Shown: positions 27,517-36,805 of the stretch, piece after piece
How the letters are laid out: each line of letters starts with the position of its first letter
How positions within the stretch are numbered: the stretch's first letter is position 1
Assembly: GCA_022820995.1 (NCBI GenBank)
Contig: JAJEEM010000064.1
Span: forward strand, 98,467-162,466
Direction of reading: 5' to 3'
Source: Gemmatimonadota bacterium
Lineage (GTDB): Bacteria; Gemmatimonadota; Gemmatimonadetes; Palauibacterales; Palauibacteraceae
Length of the DNA: 64,000 bases
Translations under genes and position numbers: made by a program
Notes under the pieces: generated by a model
Told to the model about the DNA's origin: nothing
Seen by the model: only the letters and a program-made list of their open reading frames with translations
Databases searched by the model: none

Positions 27517-28323
27517 CTATCCGCGGCGATCCCGCCGGAAAGGCATCGAGAGCATCCCGCGCAGCGTCCCCCACTCCGAGCGCTCCACGTTCTCGAGCCC
27601 GAGACGGATCTCGCGCGGCTCGGACCGGAGCCGGAAGCTCCCGAACGCCCGGTCCCAGCACGAGAAGATGCTCGAGTAGTTCGAGTCGGTCTCGGGCCGG
27701 TAGTCGGAATGATGGACCCAGTGCATCCACGGCGTGACGATGAGCCAGCGCAGGCACCGGTCCACGCGGCCGGGCAGCCGCACGTTGCTGTGGTGGAAGA
27801 GGATGATCGGGAGGAGGATCGCCTCGTAGACGAGGAGTTCGGCCACCGTCACCCCGAGGAGGGGAAGCACGGCGAGCCGCGCGATCGAGGAGAGCACGAT
27901 CTCCCCCGTGTGAAAGCGGAGACCCGACGTGGCGTCCAGTTCCGCGTCCGAGTGGTGGACCTGGTGGAATCGCCACAGGAACGGGACCCGGTGGTTCATC
28001 CGGTGCCACAGGTACTGCCACGCATCGAAGATCACGACCGCGAGCCCGATCCTGGCCCACGCCGGCAGGTCGAGCAGGTGAAGCAGGCCGAAACCGCGTT
28101 CCCGCGCCGCTTCCGTCACGAACAGCGTCGCCGCGGCGAAGATGACGGCCGCCACCGCCGCGTTCCCAACGCCGAGGGCGAGGTTCCGCGCCCCGTGCCC
28201 CGTCCTCGCGCTCCGCCCCTCGAACATCGGGAGGACGCCCTCGACCAGCCACAGGATGGCGAGCGCCAGGGCGGCCCCCGCCGCCTTCAGAGTGGTGGGA
28301 TCATCGAACACGGGAGCGAACAT
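27517..28323 (-). CDS. Sterol desaturase/fatty acid hydroxylase-family membrane protein
   Basis: A 268-residue membrane protein with the three diiron histidine boxes of the family: WHRMNH, HQVHHSD and HWVHHSD, plus an extra FHHSN. Hydrophobic segments flank them. Such enzymes hydroxylate or desaturate lipids with O2. The substrate is unknown; no sterol genes are near. ATG at 28323. The stop is 10 bases before the serine hydrolase frame, so the two are likely co-transcribed. Confidence 0.88.
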   Translation of the reverse strand: MFAPVFDDPTTLKAAGAALALAILWLVEGVLPMFEGRSARTGHGARNLALGVGNAAVAAVIFAAATLFVTEAARERGFGLLHLLDLPAWARIGLAVVIFDAWQYLWHRMNHRVPFLWRFHQVHHSDAELDATSGLRFHTGEIVLSSIARLAVLPLLGVTVAELLVYEAILLPIILFHHSNVRLPGRVDRCLRWLIVTPWMHWVHHSDYRPETDSNYSSIFSCWDRAFGSFRLRSEPREIRLGLENVERSEWGTLRGMLSMPFRRDRRG

Positions 28324-28362
28324 AGCCCGGCGGGCCGGATTCGGGCACGGGCCGGCGATCCT

Positions 28363-29250
28363 CTATCGGGCGGGCGCCACCCCCTCCGCGACGCTCACTT
28401 CGGACGCCCCGAAGAAGCCGAACGCGAACCGGGACGGCCGGTCCAGGTTCGTGACGTTCCCGCGCACGTTCGCGGGCGGGATCGAGAAGGGGTTCGCCGA
28501 CCCGAGCGCGTTCTGCTCGAAGATCGCGTAGTAGTAGTCGTAGCCCAGCCTCGAGAGCGAGATCTGGCGGATCTCCGCGTGTTCGCCGGACCCGATGGCG
28601 ATCTCATCGTTCGGCTGGAAGCCGATGACGTCCCGCCCGTCGTACAGTTCGTCCCTGCTCACGAGGTTGATCGCGTTTCCGGGGTCCGGCGGGATCTCGT
28701 TCACGCCCTCCACGAGTTGTTCCCACAGGTAGTAGTTCGGGACTCCGGCCGGATCCGCGAAGTCGATCGCGGCCCGATAGCCTTCCTCCTCGATGAAGAG
28801 CGACTCCTCCTCGAACACGAAGTAAAGCGAATCGATCGGCGGCACTTCCCGCATCAGGGCCGATGCCTCGTACACATCCCCACCGTACTCGAGGAAGAGC
28901 GTGTAGGTCTCGCCGACGCGCCCGACGAGATGTTCCGTCCCGTACAGGCCCGGCGCGATCTCCGGAAACGGGTAGGCGCGGCCGGCCCCATCGACGACCG
29001 TGACGATGGCCCCCGTTGCGGGCGGGGTCGGCCGGCTGTCGAAGAAGCCCGCCGTCGTCGACAGCCGGATGCGCTGCCTCCCGGTCGGCGCGTCCTTGAG
29101 GCGTTCGATCCGTCCCTCCACGACGAGCCTCGGCTCCGGGGCGGGAATGTCGACGTCCACGACCCGTTCGCAGCCCGCCGCCGCAAGACACCCGGCCAAC
29201 GCGAACATGCGGCCCACCGTCGTCACGCGATGCCCGCCGGCGCCGCGCAT
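28363..29250 (-). CDS. DUF4249-type outer-membrane lipoprotein
   Basis: A 295-residue protein with a lipobox ending AAAGC. It is followed by the DUF4249 pattern of an extracellular beta-sandwich (RLVVEGRIERL, ATGAIVTVVDGAGRAYPF, GLYGTEHLVGRVGETYTLFL, Y-rich C-terminal half). The family is encoded beside TonB-dependent receptors and probably works with them at the cell surface. Here the ATG overlaps the receptor's stop (ATGA), a strong sign of a working pair. An internal GTG a few codons later, before the hydrophobic segment, is an alternative start. The ligand is unknown. Confidence 0.8.
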   Translation of the reverse strand: MRGAGGHRVTTVGRMFALAGCLAAAGCERVVDVDIPAPEPRLVVEGRIERLKDAPTGRQRIRLSTTAGFFDSRPTPPATGAIVTVVDGAGRAYPFPEIAPGLYGTEHLVGRVGETYTLFLEYGGDVYEASALMREVPPIDSLYFVFEEESLFIEEEGYRAAIDFADPAGVPNYYLWEQLVEGVNEIPPDPGNAINLVSRDELYDGRDVIGFQPNDEIAIGSGEHAEIRQISLSRLGYDYYYAIFEQNALGSANPFSIPPANVRGNVTNLDRPSRFAFGFFGASEVSVAEGVAPAR

Positions 29251-31748
29251 CAGAATCTCCACCGGTAGCTGATGCTCGGCACCAGGCCGAACACGGCGGT
29301 CTCCACCGCCTCGGTGACCGTGCGCGAGTCCCGGTTCTGGCGGAACGCAATCGCCTGCGCGTTGAAGCGGTTGTACACGTTGAAGAGCCCGAACTGGAGT
29401 TCTCCCCGCCCCCACCTCCTGGTGGCCGACACGTCCAGACGATGATAGTCCGGAAGGCGTCTGGCGTTCCGCGGCCCGTACTCTCCCAGAATCAGGCCCG
29501 CGAACTGATACCGCGCGACGGGGTAGGTTGTCGGCAGCCCGGTGGCGAAGACGAAGTTCGCCCCCAGGCTCCAGTCCTCGCCGAACCTGTACAGTCCCGT
29601 GAGGGCGAAGTCGTGCGTCCGATCGTAGGGGGACGGATACCAGTCTCCGCCGTTGACCCCGGGGTCCGTCGCGGTGAGCCCGGGCGTCCGCTGATCCGAG
29701 CGGGCGAGAGTGTAGCTCGCCCATCCGGTGAGGCGCCCGCGGGTCTTCCTCAGGAGGAATTCCATCCCGTACCCGCGTCCCTCGCCGGGGAGGAGAAGCG
29801 TTTCGAGGCGTCGGCTGAAGTAGATGTCCGCCCCGTCCACGTAGTCGATCAGGTGGCGCGCCCGCTTGTAGTAGACCTCTCCCGAAAGGGCGTAGCGCCC
29901 CGCGTCGAGCGCGGTGACGTAGCCGAGCGCGAACTGGTCGGCGACGTGCGGTTTCACGTACGGCCCCACGGGATCCCACAGGTCGAGGGGAGTGGGGGAG
30001 TTCGTGTTCGTCACCAGCCGCAGGTACTGCCGGGTGCGCGAGTAGCTCGCCTTGAGCGACGAGGCGTCGTCGAGCCCGAAGCGCACCCCGAGCCGCGGTT
30101 CGAGCCCCCCGTAGGAGACGATCGTCTCGCCGTTTCCGTATCGCGTGCTGTCCACGATGGCGCCCGGCTCGTACCGGCCGAGTGCCGCGCGATAGACCAC
30201 GGGCGCGTCGTTCTCGTAGTCGTAGATCGTCGCGGCGCCCCGTCGGATGAACCCGCTCGCCCGCACCCCGTAGCGAAGCCCCAGGCGTCCGATCTCCGTT
30301 TCGTGTTCGATGTACGCCTCGGGAGCGAGGCCCTTCCGGGATTCGAACTCCGTCGCGATGACCGCCGAGCCCTCGCCGGGGGCGATGTTCGCGGGCTGGA
30401 TCTCGTAGCTGCGGAGCCCCAGCCCGAACTCCAGCCGGTCCGACGGACTCAGATCCCACGACTCGTCGACGGCCACGCTGAAGTTGCGGATCGCGGCATC
30501 GAGCGAGGCGGACCGGGCGTTGAAGCTGTTCTGTATGTGATACTCGTAGTCGCTGTAGGTCACGGTCACGTGGGAGAAGACCGGGCCGAACACGTGGTTC
30601 CAGCGCAGCGTGCCCGTCGCGTTCCCCCAGGCGGCGGAGGCCTGGCTCCCGATCCGCAGCCGGTCGCGGCCGAAGTAGCCGGAGAGCATGACCTGGCCGG
30701 TGGCGCCGTAGCGCGCGTTCGCCTTGGCGTTGAGGTCGTAGAAGTAGGCGGTGCTCTCCTGGATCGAGGGGTCGCTCGACAGGCCCAGGAAGAGGTCCGC
30801 GTAGGTGCGGCGGCCCGCGACGAGCCAGGACCCCCTCCCGTCGAAGAGCGGACCCTGGAGGCTCAGGCGGCTGGAGAGGAGGCCGATCGTCGCCGCCCCC
30901 TCGAACTCGCGCGAGTTGCCCTCGCGCTGGTGAATCTCCAGCACGGAGGAGAGCCGGCCGCCGTAGCGGGCCGGGATCCCGCCCTTGTAGAGCGTGACGT
31001 CGCCCACCGCGTCCGAGTTGAAAGTCGAGAAGAGGCCGATGGCGTGGGCCGGATTGAACACCTCCGAGTCATCGAGGCGAATCTGGTTCTCGTCGCCCGC
31101 GCCCCCGCGCACGTTGATCGCGGTCGTCGCGTCGTTCGCCGTGCTGACTCCGGGATAGAGGGTCAGCGTGCGGACCGGGTCCGCTTCGCCGAGGACGAGC
31201 GGGAGTTCGGAGAGGGCGGGGACGTCGAGCCGGACGACGCTCATGTCCACGCTCGCCGGGTCGAGGTCCGGAGGCTCCCGGTCGGCCGTCACCGTGAGTT
31301 CCGATACGACGACGGGCCTGAGGGGGAGCGCGAAATCCAGCGACGTCGTCACCTGGAGATCCACGACCTCGGTCACGCTCTCGTAGCCGAGGCTGGAGAC
31401 GCGGATCGAATACCGGCCGGGAGGCAACTCGATCGAGTAGAACCCGAACCGGTTGGTCCCGATGATGAGGTCACGCTCCGTGATGTCGAGCCGGGCGGCC
31501 CGGATCACCTCGTCGTTCTCCGCCACCCGCACGTAGCCCGAGAGGCGCACCGCATTCGGTTCCTGGGCGTGCGCGCTGCCGGCGCCGACCGCCGCGACGG
31601 CCCCCGTCAGGGACAGAATCGCCAGCACTGCTCTTATCTCGAAGCGGATGATGTCCTTCGCCTGAGTTCGGGTCCGGTACCGGCGGCGGCTGGCCGTGGC
31701 CCAGCGACCGCGGGGAACGCAGTTTCCGATGCCGAAGCTCGCGGCCAC
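29250..31748 (-). CDS. TonB-dependent receptor with carboxypeptidase-regulatory-like domain
   Basis: A receptor of up to 832 residues. A signal sequence (LSLTGAVAAVGAGSAHAQ) precedes a CarboxypepD_reg-like domain (LDITERDLIIGTNRFGFYSIELPPGRY), then a plug (INVRGGAGDENQIRLDDSEV) and a 22-stranded barrel ending in an aromatic residue (YRWRF). The frame opens with GTG at 31748, but GTG at 31628, right before the signal core and after GAGATAAGA, is the likelier start. Coupled to the DUF4249 gene. It imports a large or scarce substrate; none is identifiable. Confidence 0.9.
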   Translation of the reverse strand: MAASFGIGNCVPRGRWATASRRRYRTRTQAKDIIRFEIRAVLAILSLTGAVAAVGAGSAHAQEPNAVRLSGYVRVAENDEVIRAARLDITERDLIIGTNRFGFYSIELPPGRYSIRVSSLGYESVTEVVDLQVTTSLDFALPLRPVVVSELTVTADREPPDLDPASVDMSVVRLDVPALSELPLVLGEADPVRTLTLYPGVSTANDATTAINVRGGAGDENQIRLDDSEVFNPAHAIGLFSTFNSDAVGDVTLYKGGIPARYGGRLSSVLEIHQREGNSREFEGAATIGLLSSRLSLQGPLFDGRGSWLVAGRRTYADLFLGLSSDPSIQESTAYFYDLNAKANARYGATGQVMLSGYFGRDRLRIGSQASAAWGNATGTLRWNHVFGPVFSHVTVTYSDYEYHIQNSFNARSASLDAAIRNFSVAVDESWDLSPSDRLEFGLGLRSYEIQPANIAPGEGSAVIATEFESRKGLAPEAYIEHETEIGRLGLRYGVRASGFIRRGAATIYDYENDAPVVYRAALGRYEPGAIVDSTRYGNGETIVSYGGLEPRLGVRFGLDDASSLKASYSRTRQYLRLVTNTNSPTPLDLWDPVGPYVKPHVADQFALGYVTALDAGRYALSGEVYYKRARHLIDYVDGADIYFSRRLETLLLPGEGRGYGMEFLLRKTRGRLTGWASYTLARSDQRTPGLTATDPGVNGGDWYPSPYDRTHDFALTGLYRFGEDWSLGANFVFATGLPTTYPVARYQFAGLILGEYGPRNARRLPDYHRLDVSATRRWGRGELQFGLFNVYNRFNAQAIAFRQNRDSRTVTEAVETAVFGLVPSISYRWRF

Positions 31749-31806
31749 GACAGCCTGTCCCCCTCAGGACACAACCTACGAAGCGCAAACGTCACAAGGA
31801 CCAAAC

Positions 31807-33372
31807 ATGATGAAGCGGGTTCCCTTTCGCGCGCTCCTCGCATTCACGGCTCTTTTCGGCGCCGCCGGTGCGCGGGACGCCGCCGCCCAGACCTTTCCCA
31901 CCGATGACCCCGTCGTCCGCCGGATCTGGGAGGAGGGGATGGGAGAAGCCTCGCAGGCCTTCGATCTCGCCCAGGCGCTGACGGACTCCATCGGGCCGCG
32001 ACTCATGGGTTCCCCGGGGTTCGAGGCCTCCGCCGACTGGCTGCTGGCGAAGTACGCGGCGTGGGGGATCGAGGTGGAAAGGCAGGAGTACGGAACCTGG
32101 ATCGGGTGGGATCGCGGTTACAGTCACATTGATCTGATCTCGCCCCGCGTCCGCTCGCTCGAGGGGATGATGCTCGCCTGGAGTCCGGGCACGGAGGGTC
32201 CGGTGGAAGCGGACGTGGTCATGCTGCCCGGCGTCGGGTCGCGCGAGGAGTTCGACGCGTGGCTGCCGACGGTGGCGGGCAAGGCGGTGGCGATCTCCTT
32301 CCCGGAGCCGACCTGCCGCGAGGACCAGTCGTGGGAGGACCACGCGACGGAGGCGACGGTGGCGCGCATGCGGGCCGCGCGCGACGAGGCGCGCCGGGCC
32401 TGGTTCGGAGGCATGCGCAACCTGGGCGGGGACTTCGCGCAGCGGATCGCCGACGCCGGCGCCGCCGCCCTGCTCACCGGGCGCTGGTCGCAGGGCTGGG
32501 GCGTGGACAAGATCTTCAGTTCGCCGAGCCGCACGGTGCCCGGGCTGCACCTGAGCTGCGAGGACTACGGGCTGCTCGCCCGGCTCGCCGAGCGGAACCA
32601 GTCGCCGCGGGTGCGGATCGATGCCCGCGCCGAGTTCCTCGGCGACGTGCCCGCCTTCAACGTCGTGGGCCGGATCCCCGGCACGGAACTTCCGGGCGAA
32701 TACGTCCTCCTGAGCGCGCACCTCGACTCCTGGGACGGCGCCTCCGGCGCGACGGACAACGCCACCGGCACGATCATGATGATGGAGGCGATGCGCCTCC
32801 TGAAGACTGCCTATCCCGACCCTCGGCGGACCATCCTCGTCGGGCACTGGGGCGGCGAGGAGCAGGGACTCATCGGCTCGACCGCCTTCGCAGCGGACAA
32901 TCCCGAGGTCGTCGACGGCCTGCAGGCCGCCTTCAACCAGGACAACGGCACCTGGCGGATCGACTACATCCGCATGCAGGGGTTCACCGGCGCGGGGGCG
33001 CACTTCGGGCGCTGGTTCTCGAAGATCCCCGTGGAGATCACGGGACACATCGAACTCGACATCCCCGGCGTCCCGGAAACCGGCGGCAGCGACCACATGT
33101 CGTTCATCTGCAAGCCGGCTCCGGGATTCCGGCTTCAGTCGAACTACCCGGACTACCGGCAGTACACCTGGCACACGAACCGCGACACCTTCGACAAGAT
33201 CGTGTTCGACGACCTGCGGAATAACGCGACGCTCGCGGCGATGCTCGCCTACCAGGCGTCCGAGGATCCGGAGCGGATCCCGCGCGACACGCGGATGCTT
33301 CCTGCCGGCCGCGACGGGCAACCGGGCCAGTGGCCGCAGTGCCGCCCTCCGCGGCGAAACGCCGGCGGCTGA
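31807..33372 (+). CDS. M28-family zinc aminopeptidase, exported
   Basis: A 521-residue protein with a signal peptide ending at DAAAQ. A PA-like insert lies in the middle; the peptidase core has SAHLDSWDGASGATDNATG (zinc His and Asp), WGGEEQGLIGS (catalytic Glu and zinc Glu) and GGSDHMSF; a C-terminal WHTNRDTFDK supplies the last His. All expected zinc ligands appear present. It releases N-terminal amino acids from peptides. ATG at 31807 follows ACAAGGACC. It is divergent from the TonB receptor gene and convergent with the LysM gene. Confidence 0.9.
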   Translation: MMKRVPFRALLAFTALFGAAGARDAAAQTFPTDDPVVRRIWEEGMGEASQAFDLAQALTDSIGPRLMGSPGFEASADWLLAKYAAWGIEVERQEYGTWIGWDRGYSHIDLISPRVRSLEGMMLAWSPGTEGPVEADVVMLPGVGSREEFDAWLPTVAGKAVAISFPEPTCREDQSWEDHATEATVARMRAARDEARRAWFGGMRNLGGDFAQRIADAGAAALLTGRWSQGWGVDKIFSSPSRTVPGLHLSCEDYGLLARLAERNQSPRVRIDARAEFLGDVPAFNVVGRIPGTELPGEYVLLSAHLDSWDGASGATDNATGTIMMMEAMRLLKTAYPDPRRTILVGHWGGEEQGLIGSTAFAADNPEVVDGLQAAFNQDNGTWRIDYIRMQGFTGAGAHFGRWFSKIPVEITGHIELDIPGVPETGGSDHMSFICKPAPGFRLQSNYPDYRQYTWHTNRDTFDKIVFDDLRNNATLAAMLAYQASEDPERIPRDTRMLPAGRDGQPGQWPQCRPPRRNAGG

Positions 33373-33393
33373 AGTCGGAGGCCCGAGCCGACT
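33373..33393. terminator. Hairpin between convergent genes
   Basis: Perfect 6-bp arms AGTCGG (33373-33378) and CCGACT (33388-33393) around a 9-base loop, starting at the base after the M28 stop codon and before the convergent LysM gene. No U-run follows, so intrinsic termination is only plausible, not shown. Confidence 0.45.
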
Positions 33394-33426
33394 ACCCGAG
33401 GCGAGAGGCAGATTCGTCGGCGGGGT

Positions 33427-34176
33427 TCAGCCGGGAAGCGTGAGGACCTGGCCCGGATAGATCCGGCTCCCGTTCAGGTTGTTCGCGGATCGGAGACGGG
33501 TCACGGTCGTGTCGTGTCGACGGGCGATCTCCCAGAGCGAATCGCCCGGCCTCACCCGGTACCGCCCCCCGCCGTCGGCGTACTGCTGCGCGCTCTGCTG
33601 CGCACTGGCGCGCGTGATGCGCTCGACGTAGGCGGCGTACTGCTGCGGGAAGAGCGCCACGTGGTAGTGCGGCGGACGGCGTTCCAGGGAAACCTCGAGC
33701 ACCCCCGATCCCTCGAGCTGGAGTAGCACGCGCTCGAGCCACCCGCGGCACTTCGGGTCCGGGCGGCGCAGGTCGAGCGCCATGCCGGTGGGGTGTACCG
33801 AGCGGGGAGAGGCGTTTCCCGGTTGCCGGTTCTTCGGACGCGTGAGGCTCGTGACGACGAGCCGCTCTCCGCACGCGCGCCGGTACTGCGACGCGAGTCG
33901 GGATATGAACAGCTTTACTTCGGGCCGGGCGTAGGGGAACGAGATCTCGTGAAGCTCATAGTCCGCCGCTTCGGGCACGCGCACGAGATAGCCGGCGTCG
34001 ACGAAGCGCTGCACCTGCGCGGGCGTCGCGATGTACGTGAAGTCGTGCTGGCGGGCGACGCGATTCTGGCGATCCAGCGAACTCGTGGAGCCGCGGAGGC
34101 TCTGCCCCGAGATCTCGCCCGGCACGGCCACAGCCAGAAAAACCGCCGACGTCGCGAAGAAAAGATGCGAATTCAC
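33427..34176 (-). CDS. M15-like peptidase domain with C-terminal LysM (DUF5715 type)
   Basis: A 249-residue exported protein. Signal segment SHLFFATSAVFLAVAVP; a central domain with SVHPTGMALDL and, about 45 residues on, PHYHVAL. These match the SxHxxGxAxD and HxH zinc motifs of D,D-carboxypeptidase (M15/VanY) folds. The C-terminal LysM (YRVRPGDSLWEIARRHDTTV...IYPGQVLTLPG) would bind peptidoglycan. The start is GTG at 34176, which has GGAGG five bases upstream. Probable cell-wall peptidase; NCBI-style annotation might call it DUF5715. Confidence 0.8.
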   Translation of the reverse strand: MNSHLFFATSAVFLAVAVPGEISGQSLRGSTSSLDRQNRVARQHDFTYIATPAQVQRFVDAGYLVRVPEAADYELHEISFPYARPEVKLFISRLASQYRRACGERLVVTSLTRPKNRQPGNASPRSVHPTGMALDLRRPDPKCRGWLERVLLQLEGSGVLEVSLERRPPHYHVALFPQQYAAYVERITRASAQQSAQQYADGGGRYRVRPGDSLWEIARRHDTTVTRLRSANNLNGSRIYPGQVLTLPG

Positions 34177-34279
34177 GATGCCTCCACCCCACTGATCCAC
34201 CCCGCCTCAACTGCATCCGAGCTTGAAATATAATCAAACAGGGCGCGGACCTTCAACTTTGCCGCCCGGGAGGCCCGCA

Positions 34280-35215
34280 CTACGGCTCGTGGCGGATCCC
34301 GAAGAACCGTTCTCGCCGGGCAAGGGCTCGGCGGAGCGCATCGGGATCGGCGCGGGTGAACCGGATGGGCGTGCCGGGCCGGGCCTGCGCAAACGCATCG
34401 AGCGCGATCGGGTCCACGGAGCCGAGCTTCGCGTAGCCGCCGATGGTCGGACGATCCCGCATGAAGACGAGCGGCAGACCGTCGCCCGTGACCTGAACGG
34501 TCCCGTCCACGAGAGGCGTCGAGTCGAGAACGCGCGGGCCCGAACTCAGGGCGGGGCCGGCCAGTCGGCCCGCGGTTCTGTCGCTCGCCGGGTCGACGGT
34601 CCACTCGGCGGCGAACACCCGCTCCCGGTCCGCGTTCGAGAACTCGGCCCACTCGTAGCCGACGATCAGCGGCAACGTCAGTGAGGCCGGGTTGGGCGGA
34701 ACGAGTCCGCGGGGCACCCGGCGCACCGGACACGTCCGTTCGGATTCGCGCCATCGAAGCGGTTCGCCCGCGCCCAGGGGCCGGCCGAGCAGCCCCGGCC
34801 ATCCGTCGCGCACGACGGCCGACGCGGAGCCGAACGCCGCCGGGACGTCGAGTCCGCCGGGGAACGCGACGAAGGCGCGCATGCCGGTCGCGCTGTAGCC
34901 GAGCCGGAGCACCTGGCCCGGCCGTGCCCGGACGGTGCGCCAGGCCCCCGTTTCGACGCCGTCGAGCGTGGCGGCGCAGTCGGCCCCCGTCAGCGCCACG
35001 GCCGTCTCGACGGCGAACCGCAGGGCGAACCCGCCCAGGGTGATCTCGAGCGCGGCGGCCGCCGGGTCGTTGCCCAGGAGCCGGTTGGCCCAGAGGTACG
35101 CGCGCTGGTCCATGGCGCCCCCGGGAGCGAGCCCGGCCCGGCGGCCGCTCCGACGGCCCAGATCCTGGATCGTGCAGAACGGGCCGGGACGGTCCACGAC
35201 GCCGTGCGGGCTCAT
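34280..35215 (-). CDS. pxpC: 5-oxoprolinase subunit PxpC (biotin-dependent carboxyltransferase-like)
   Basis: A 311-residue cytosolic protein with family blocks DRPGPFCTIQDLGRRSGRRAGL, APGGAMDQRAYLWANRLLGN, ALEITLGGFALRF, GLDVPAAFGSASAVVRDGWPG and FMRDRPTIGGYAKLGSV. With PxpA and PxpB it converts 5-oxo-L-proline to glutamate with ATP. The ATG overlaps the pxpB stop (ATGA). Gene order A-B-C on the minus strand is complete, so the operon should be functional. Confidence 0.92.
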   Translation of the reverse strand: MSPHGVVDRPGPFCTIQDLGRRSGRRAGLAPGGAMDQRAYLWANRLLGNDPAAAALEITLGGFALRFAVETAVALTGADCAATLDGVETGAWRTVRARPGQVLRLGYSATGMRAFVAFPGGLDVPAAFGSASAVVRDGWPGLLGRPLGAGEPLRWRESERTCPVRRVPRGLVPPNPASLTLPLIVGYEWAEFSNADRERVFAAEWTVDPASDRTAGRLAGPALSSGPRVLDSTPLVDGTVQVTGDGLPLVFMRDRPTIGGYAKLGSVDPIALDAFAQARPGTPIRFTRADPDALRRALARRERFFGIRHEP

Positions 35216-35883
35216 CCGCCCGCGGCCTCGTACTCGTCCCGGTCGATCGGACGGAACTCGACCGAGCCTCCGGGTCGAAAGCGCGCGATCCGCTCGGCGG
35301 CATCCGCAAAGAACGCCGCGGGAACGCGGCCGATCAGACGCCAGCCCCCCGGCCCCGCCGCCGGATAGATGCCGGTGCGCCGGTCCGCGATCCCGACGGA
35401 TCCCGTTTCGACCCGCGGACGGGGCGTCGTGAGGCGCGGCATCGCGATCCGCGCGTCCACGTCACCCATGTATGCGAACCCCGGCGCGAACCCGGTCGCG
35501 AGCACCGCGTACGTCGTGCCGCTGTGGAGCCGCGCCACCTCCGCCACGCCCACGCCCGCGTTCGCCGCCACGGCCTCGAGGTCGGGCGCGAGTTCCGGGT
35601 CATAGCACACAGGCAGCGACACGGGTTCTCCCGCATCGACCCCGGGCGCCTCCGCGAGACATGCTTCGGCGCCCGCGGCCAGCCTGGATTCGACATCCGT
35701 CGCGTCCCAACTGTGCGGCGAACCCTCGACAAGCAGCCGGTTGAAGGCCGGAATCGTCGCGCGAAGATCCGGCAGCGCCTCGCGCGCGAAGCGTTCGAGA
35801 TCGAGGACGCGGGCAATCCCATCCCGGTCGGGCGCCACCGGAAGCGTGACCAGGGCGCTCACCGGCCCCGGGAAAGTGATCAC
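35212..35883 (-). CDS. pxpB: 5-oxoprolinase subunit PxpB (KipI-like)
   Basis: A protein of about 223 residues. It has the family segments LPVCYDPELAPDLEAVAA, VARLHSGTTYAVLATGFAPGFAYMG, MPRLTTPRPRVETGSVGIAD and TGIYPAAGPGGWRLIGRVP. The likely start is GTG at 35883, 7 bases after the pxpA stop; the first ~25 residues differ from the usual 'GDSAL' start of this family, so the N-terminus is atypical. It forms the ATP-dependent 5-oxoprolinase with PxpA and PxpC. Confidence 0.88.
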   Translation of the reverse strand: MITFPGPVSALVTLPVAPDRDGIARVLDLERFAREALPDLRATIPAFNRLLVEGSPHSWDATDVESRLAAGAEACLAEAPGVDAGEPVSLPVCYDPELAPDLEAVAANAGVGVAEVARLHSGTTYAVLATGFAPGFAYMGDVDARIAMPRLTTPRPRVETGSVGIADRRTGIYPAAGPGGWRLIGRVPAAFFADAAERIARFRPGGSVEFRPIDRDEYEAAGG

Positions 35884-35890
35884 CGGCGAT

Positions 35891-36622
35891 CTACTTCTTC
35901 CGCGGCACGAGTTCGCGGATGCGTCGGAGCACCGCCGTCGCGGAGGGGTTGTCGCCGTGAACGCAGAGCGTCTCCGCGGCCACCGGCAGAGGACCCTCGG
36001 GCGTCTCCACGAATCCGTCGAGGAGATTCGCCACGTGGCCGGCGACGGCATCCGCGTCGGAAAGGACGGCCCCGTCGATCCCCCGCGCCTGAAGACGCCC
36101 ATCCGGCGCGTAGGCCCGATCCGCGAAGGCCTCGAACGACAGCCTCAGCTCCGTGTGCTCCAGCATCGCCTGGTGCCGCCGGCGCTCCGGCGTCGCCTGC
36201 AGGACGAACGCGAGCGACGGATCCAGGGCGGCCACGCCTTCCGCCAGCCGCGTGAGCAGCCGGTCATCCTTCATCATGGCGAGGTACAGCGCTCCGTGGG
36301 GCTTCACGTGCCGTAGCCGGACGCCCAGCGCCGATGCGACGCCCTGCAGCGCCCCGATCTGCGCCTGTATCTCGAGCACCAGCGAATCGAGCGGCCAGTC
36401 CAGCCGCAGGCGCCCGAAGTTCCGCCGGTCGGGATAGCCCGGGTGCGCCCCCGCCTGCACGCCGTGCGCGGCGGCCAACTCGAGCGTTCGAGCCATCGTA
36501 TCGGGATCTCCGGCATGGCCGCCGCAGGCGATGTTGGCCTGGTCGATCAGCGGCATCACCGCTTCGTCGGCCCCCTTCTCCCAGGGCCCGTAGCTCTCTC
36601 CCATGTCGCAGTTGATCAGCAT
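35891..36622 (-). CDS. pxpA: 5-oxoprolinase subunit PxpA (LamB/YcsF family)
   Basis: A 243-residue protein with the invariant N-terminus MLINCDMGESYGPW and blocks ANIACGGHAGDP, GAHPGYPDRRNFGR, VKPHGALY and ETLCVHGDNPSA. First gene of pxpABC. The start is ATG at 36622. The promoter lies in the 183-base gap shared with the divergent membrane dipeptidase, where two GCCA-TAT-TGGC palindromes occur. The upstream open frame is not coding. Confidence 0.93.
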   Translation of the reverse strand: MLINCDMGESYGPWEKGADEAVMPLIDQANIACGGHAGDPDTMARTLELAAAHGVQAGAHPGYPDRRNFGRLRLDWPLDSLVLEIQAQIGALQGVASALGVRLRHVKPHGALYLAMMKDDRLLTRLAEGVAALDPSLAFVLQATPERRRHQAMLEHTELRLSFEAFADRAYAPDGRLQARGIDGAVLSDADAVAGHVANLLDGFVETPEGPLPVAAETLCVHGDNPSATAVLRRIRELVPRKK

Positions 36623-36746
36623 GCGGGAAGATACCCATGCCGGAAGGGCGCCCGCACCTGTCTCCCGCCACGACTCTCGCCACGACGCCGCCCGGGACGC
36701 GGCACGGCTGGCGGCGCGCCGTCCGCCAAGCGAGAATCCATTGAGG

Positions 36747-36779
36747 GCCATATTGGCTACCGTGCCATATTGGCTACCG
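36747..36779. promoter_or_regulatory. Tandem 17-bp repeat with GCCA-TAT-TGGC palindromes (putative operator)
   Basis: GCCATATTGGCTACCG occurs at 36747-36762 and again at 36764-36779, a perfect direct repeat with a 17-base period. Within each unit GCCA and TGGC form an inverted repeat around TAT. The pair lies in the intergenic space between divergent pxpA (start 36622) and the membrane dipeptidase gene (start 36806), ending 27 bases before that ATG. A repressor binding both copies could control both directions. Confidence 0.65.
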
Positions 36780-36805
36780 CGTTTGTCAACGGGAGCCCGT
36801 GCAAT

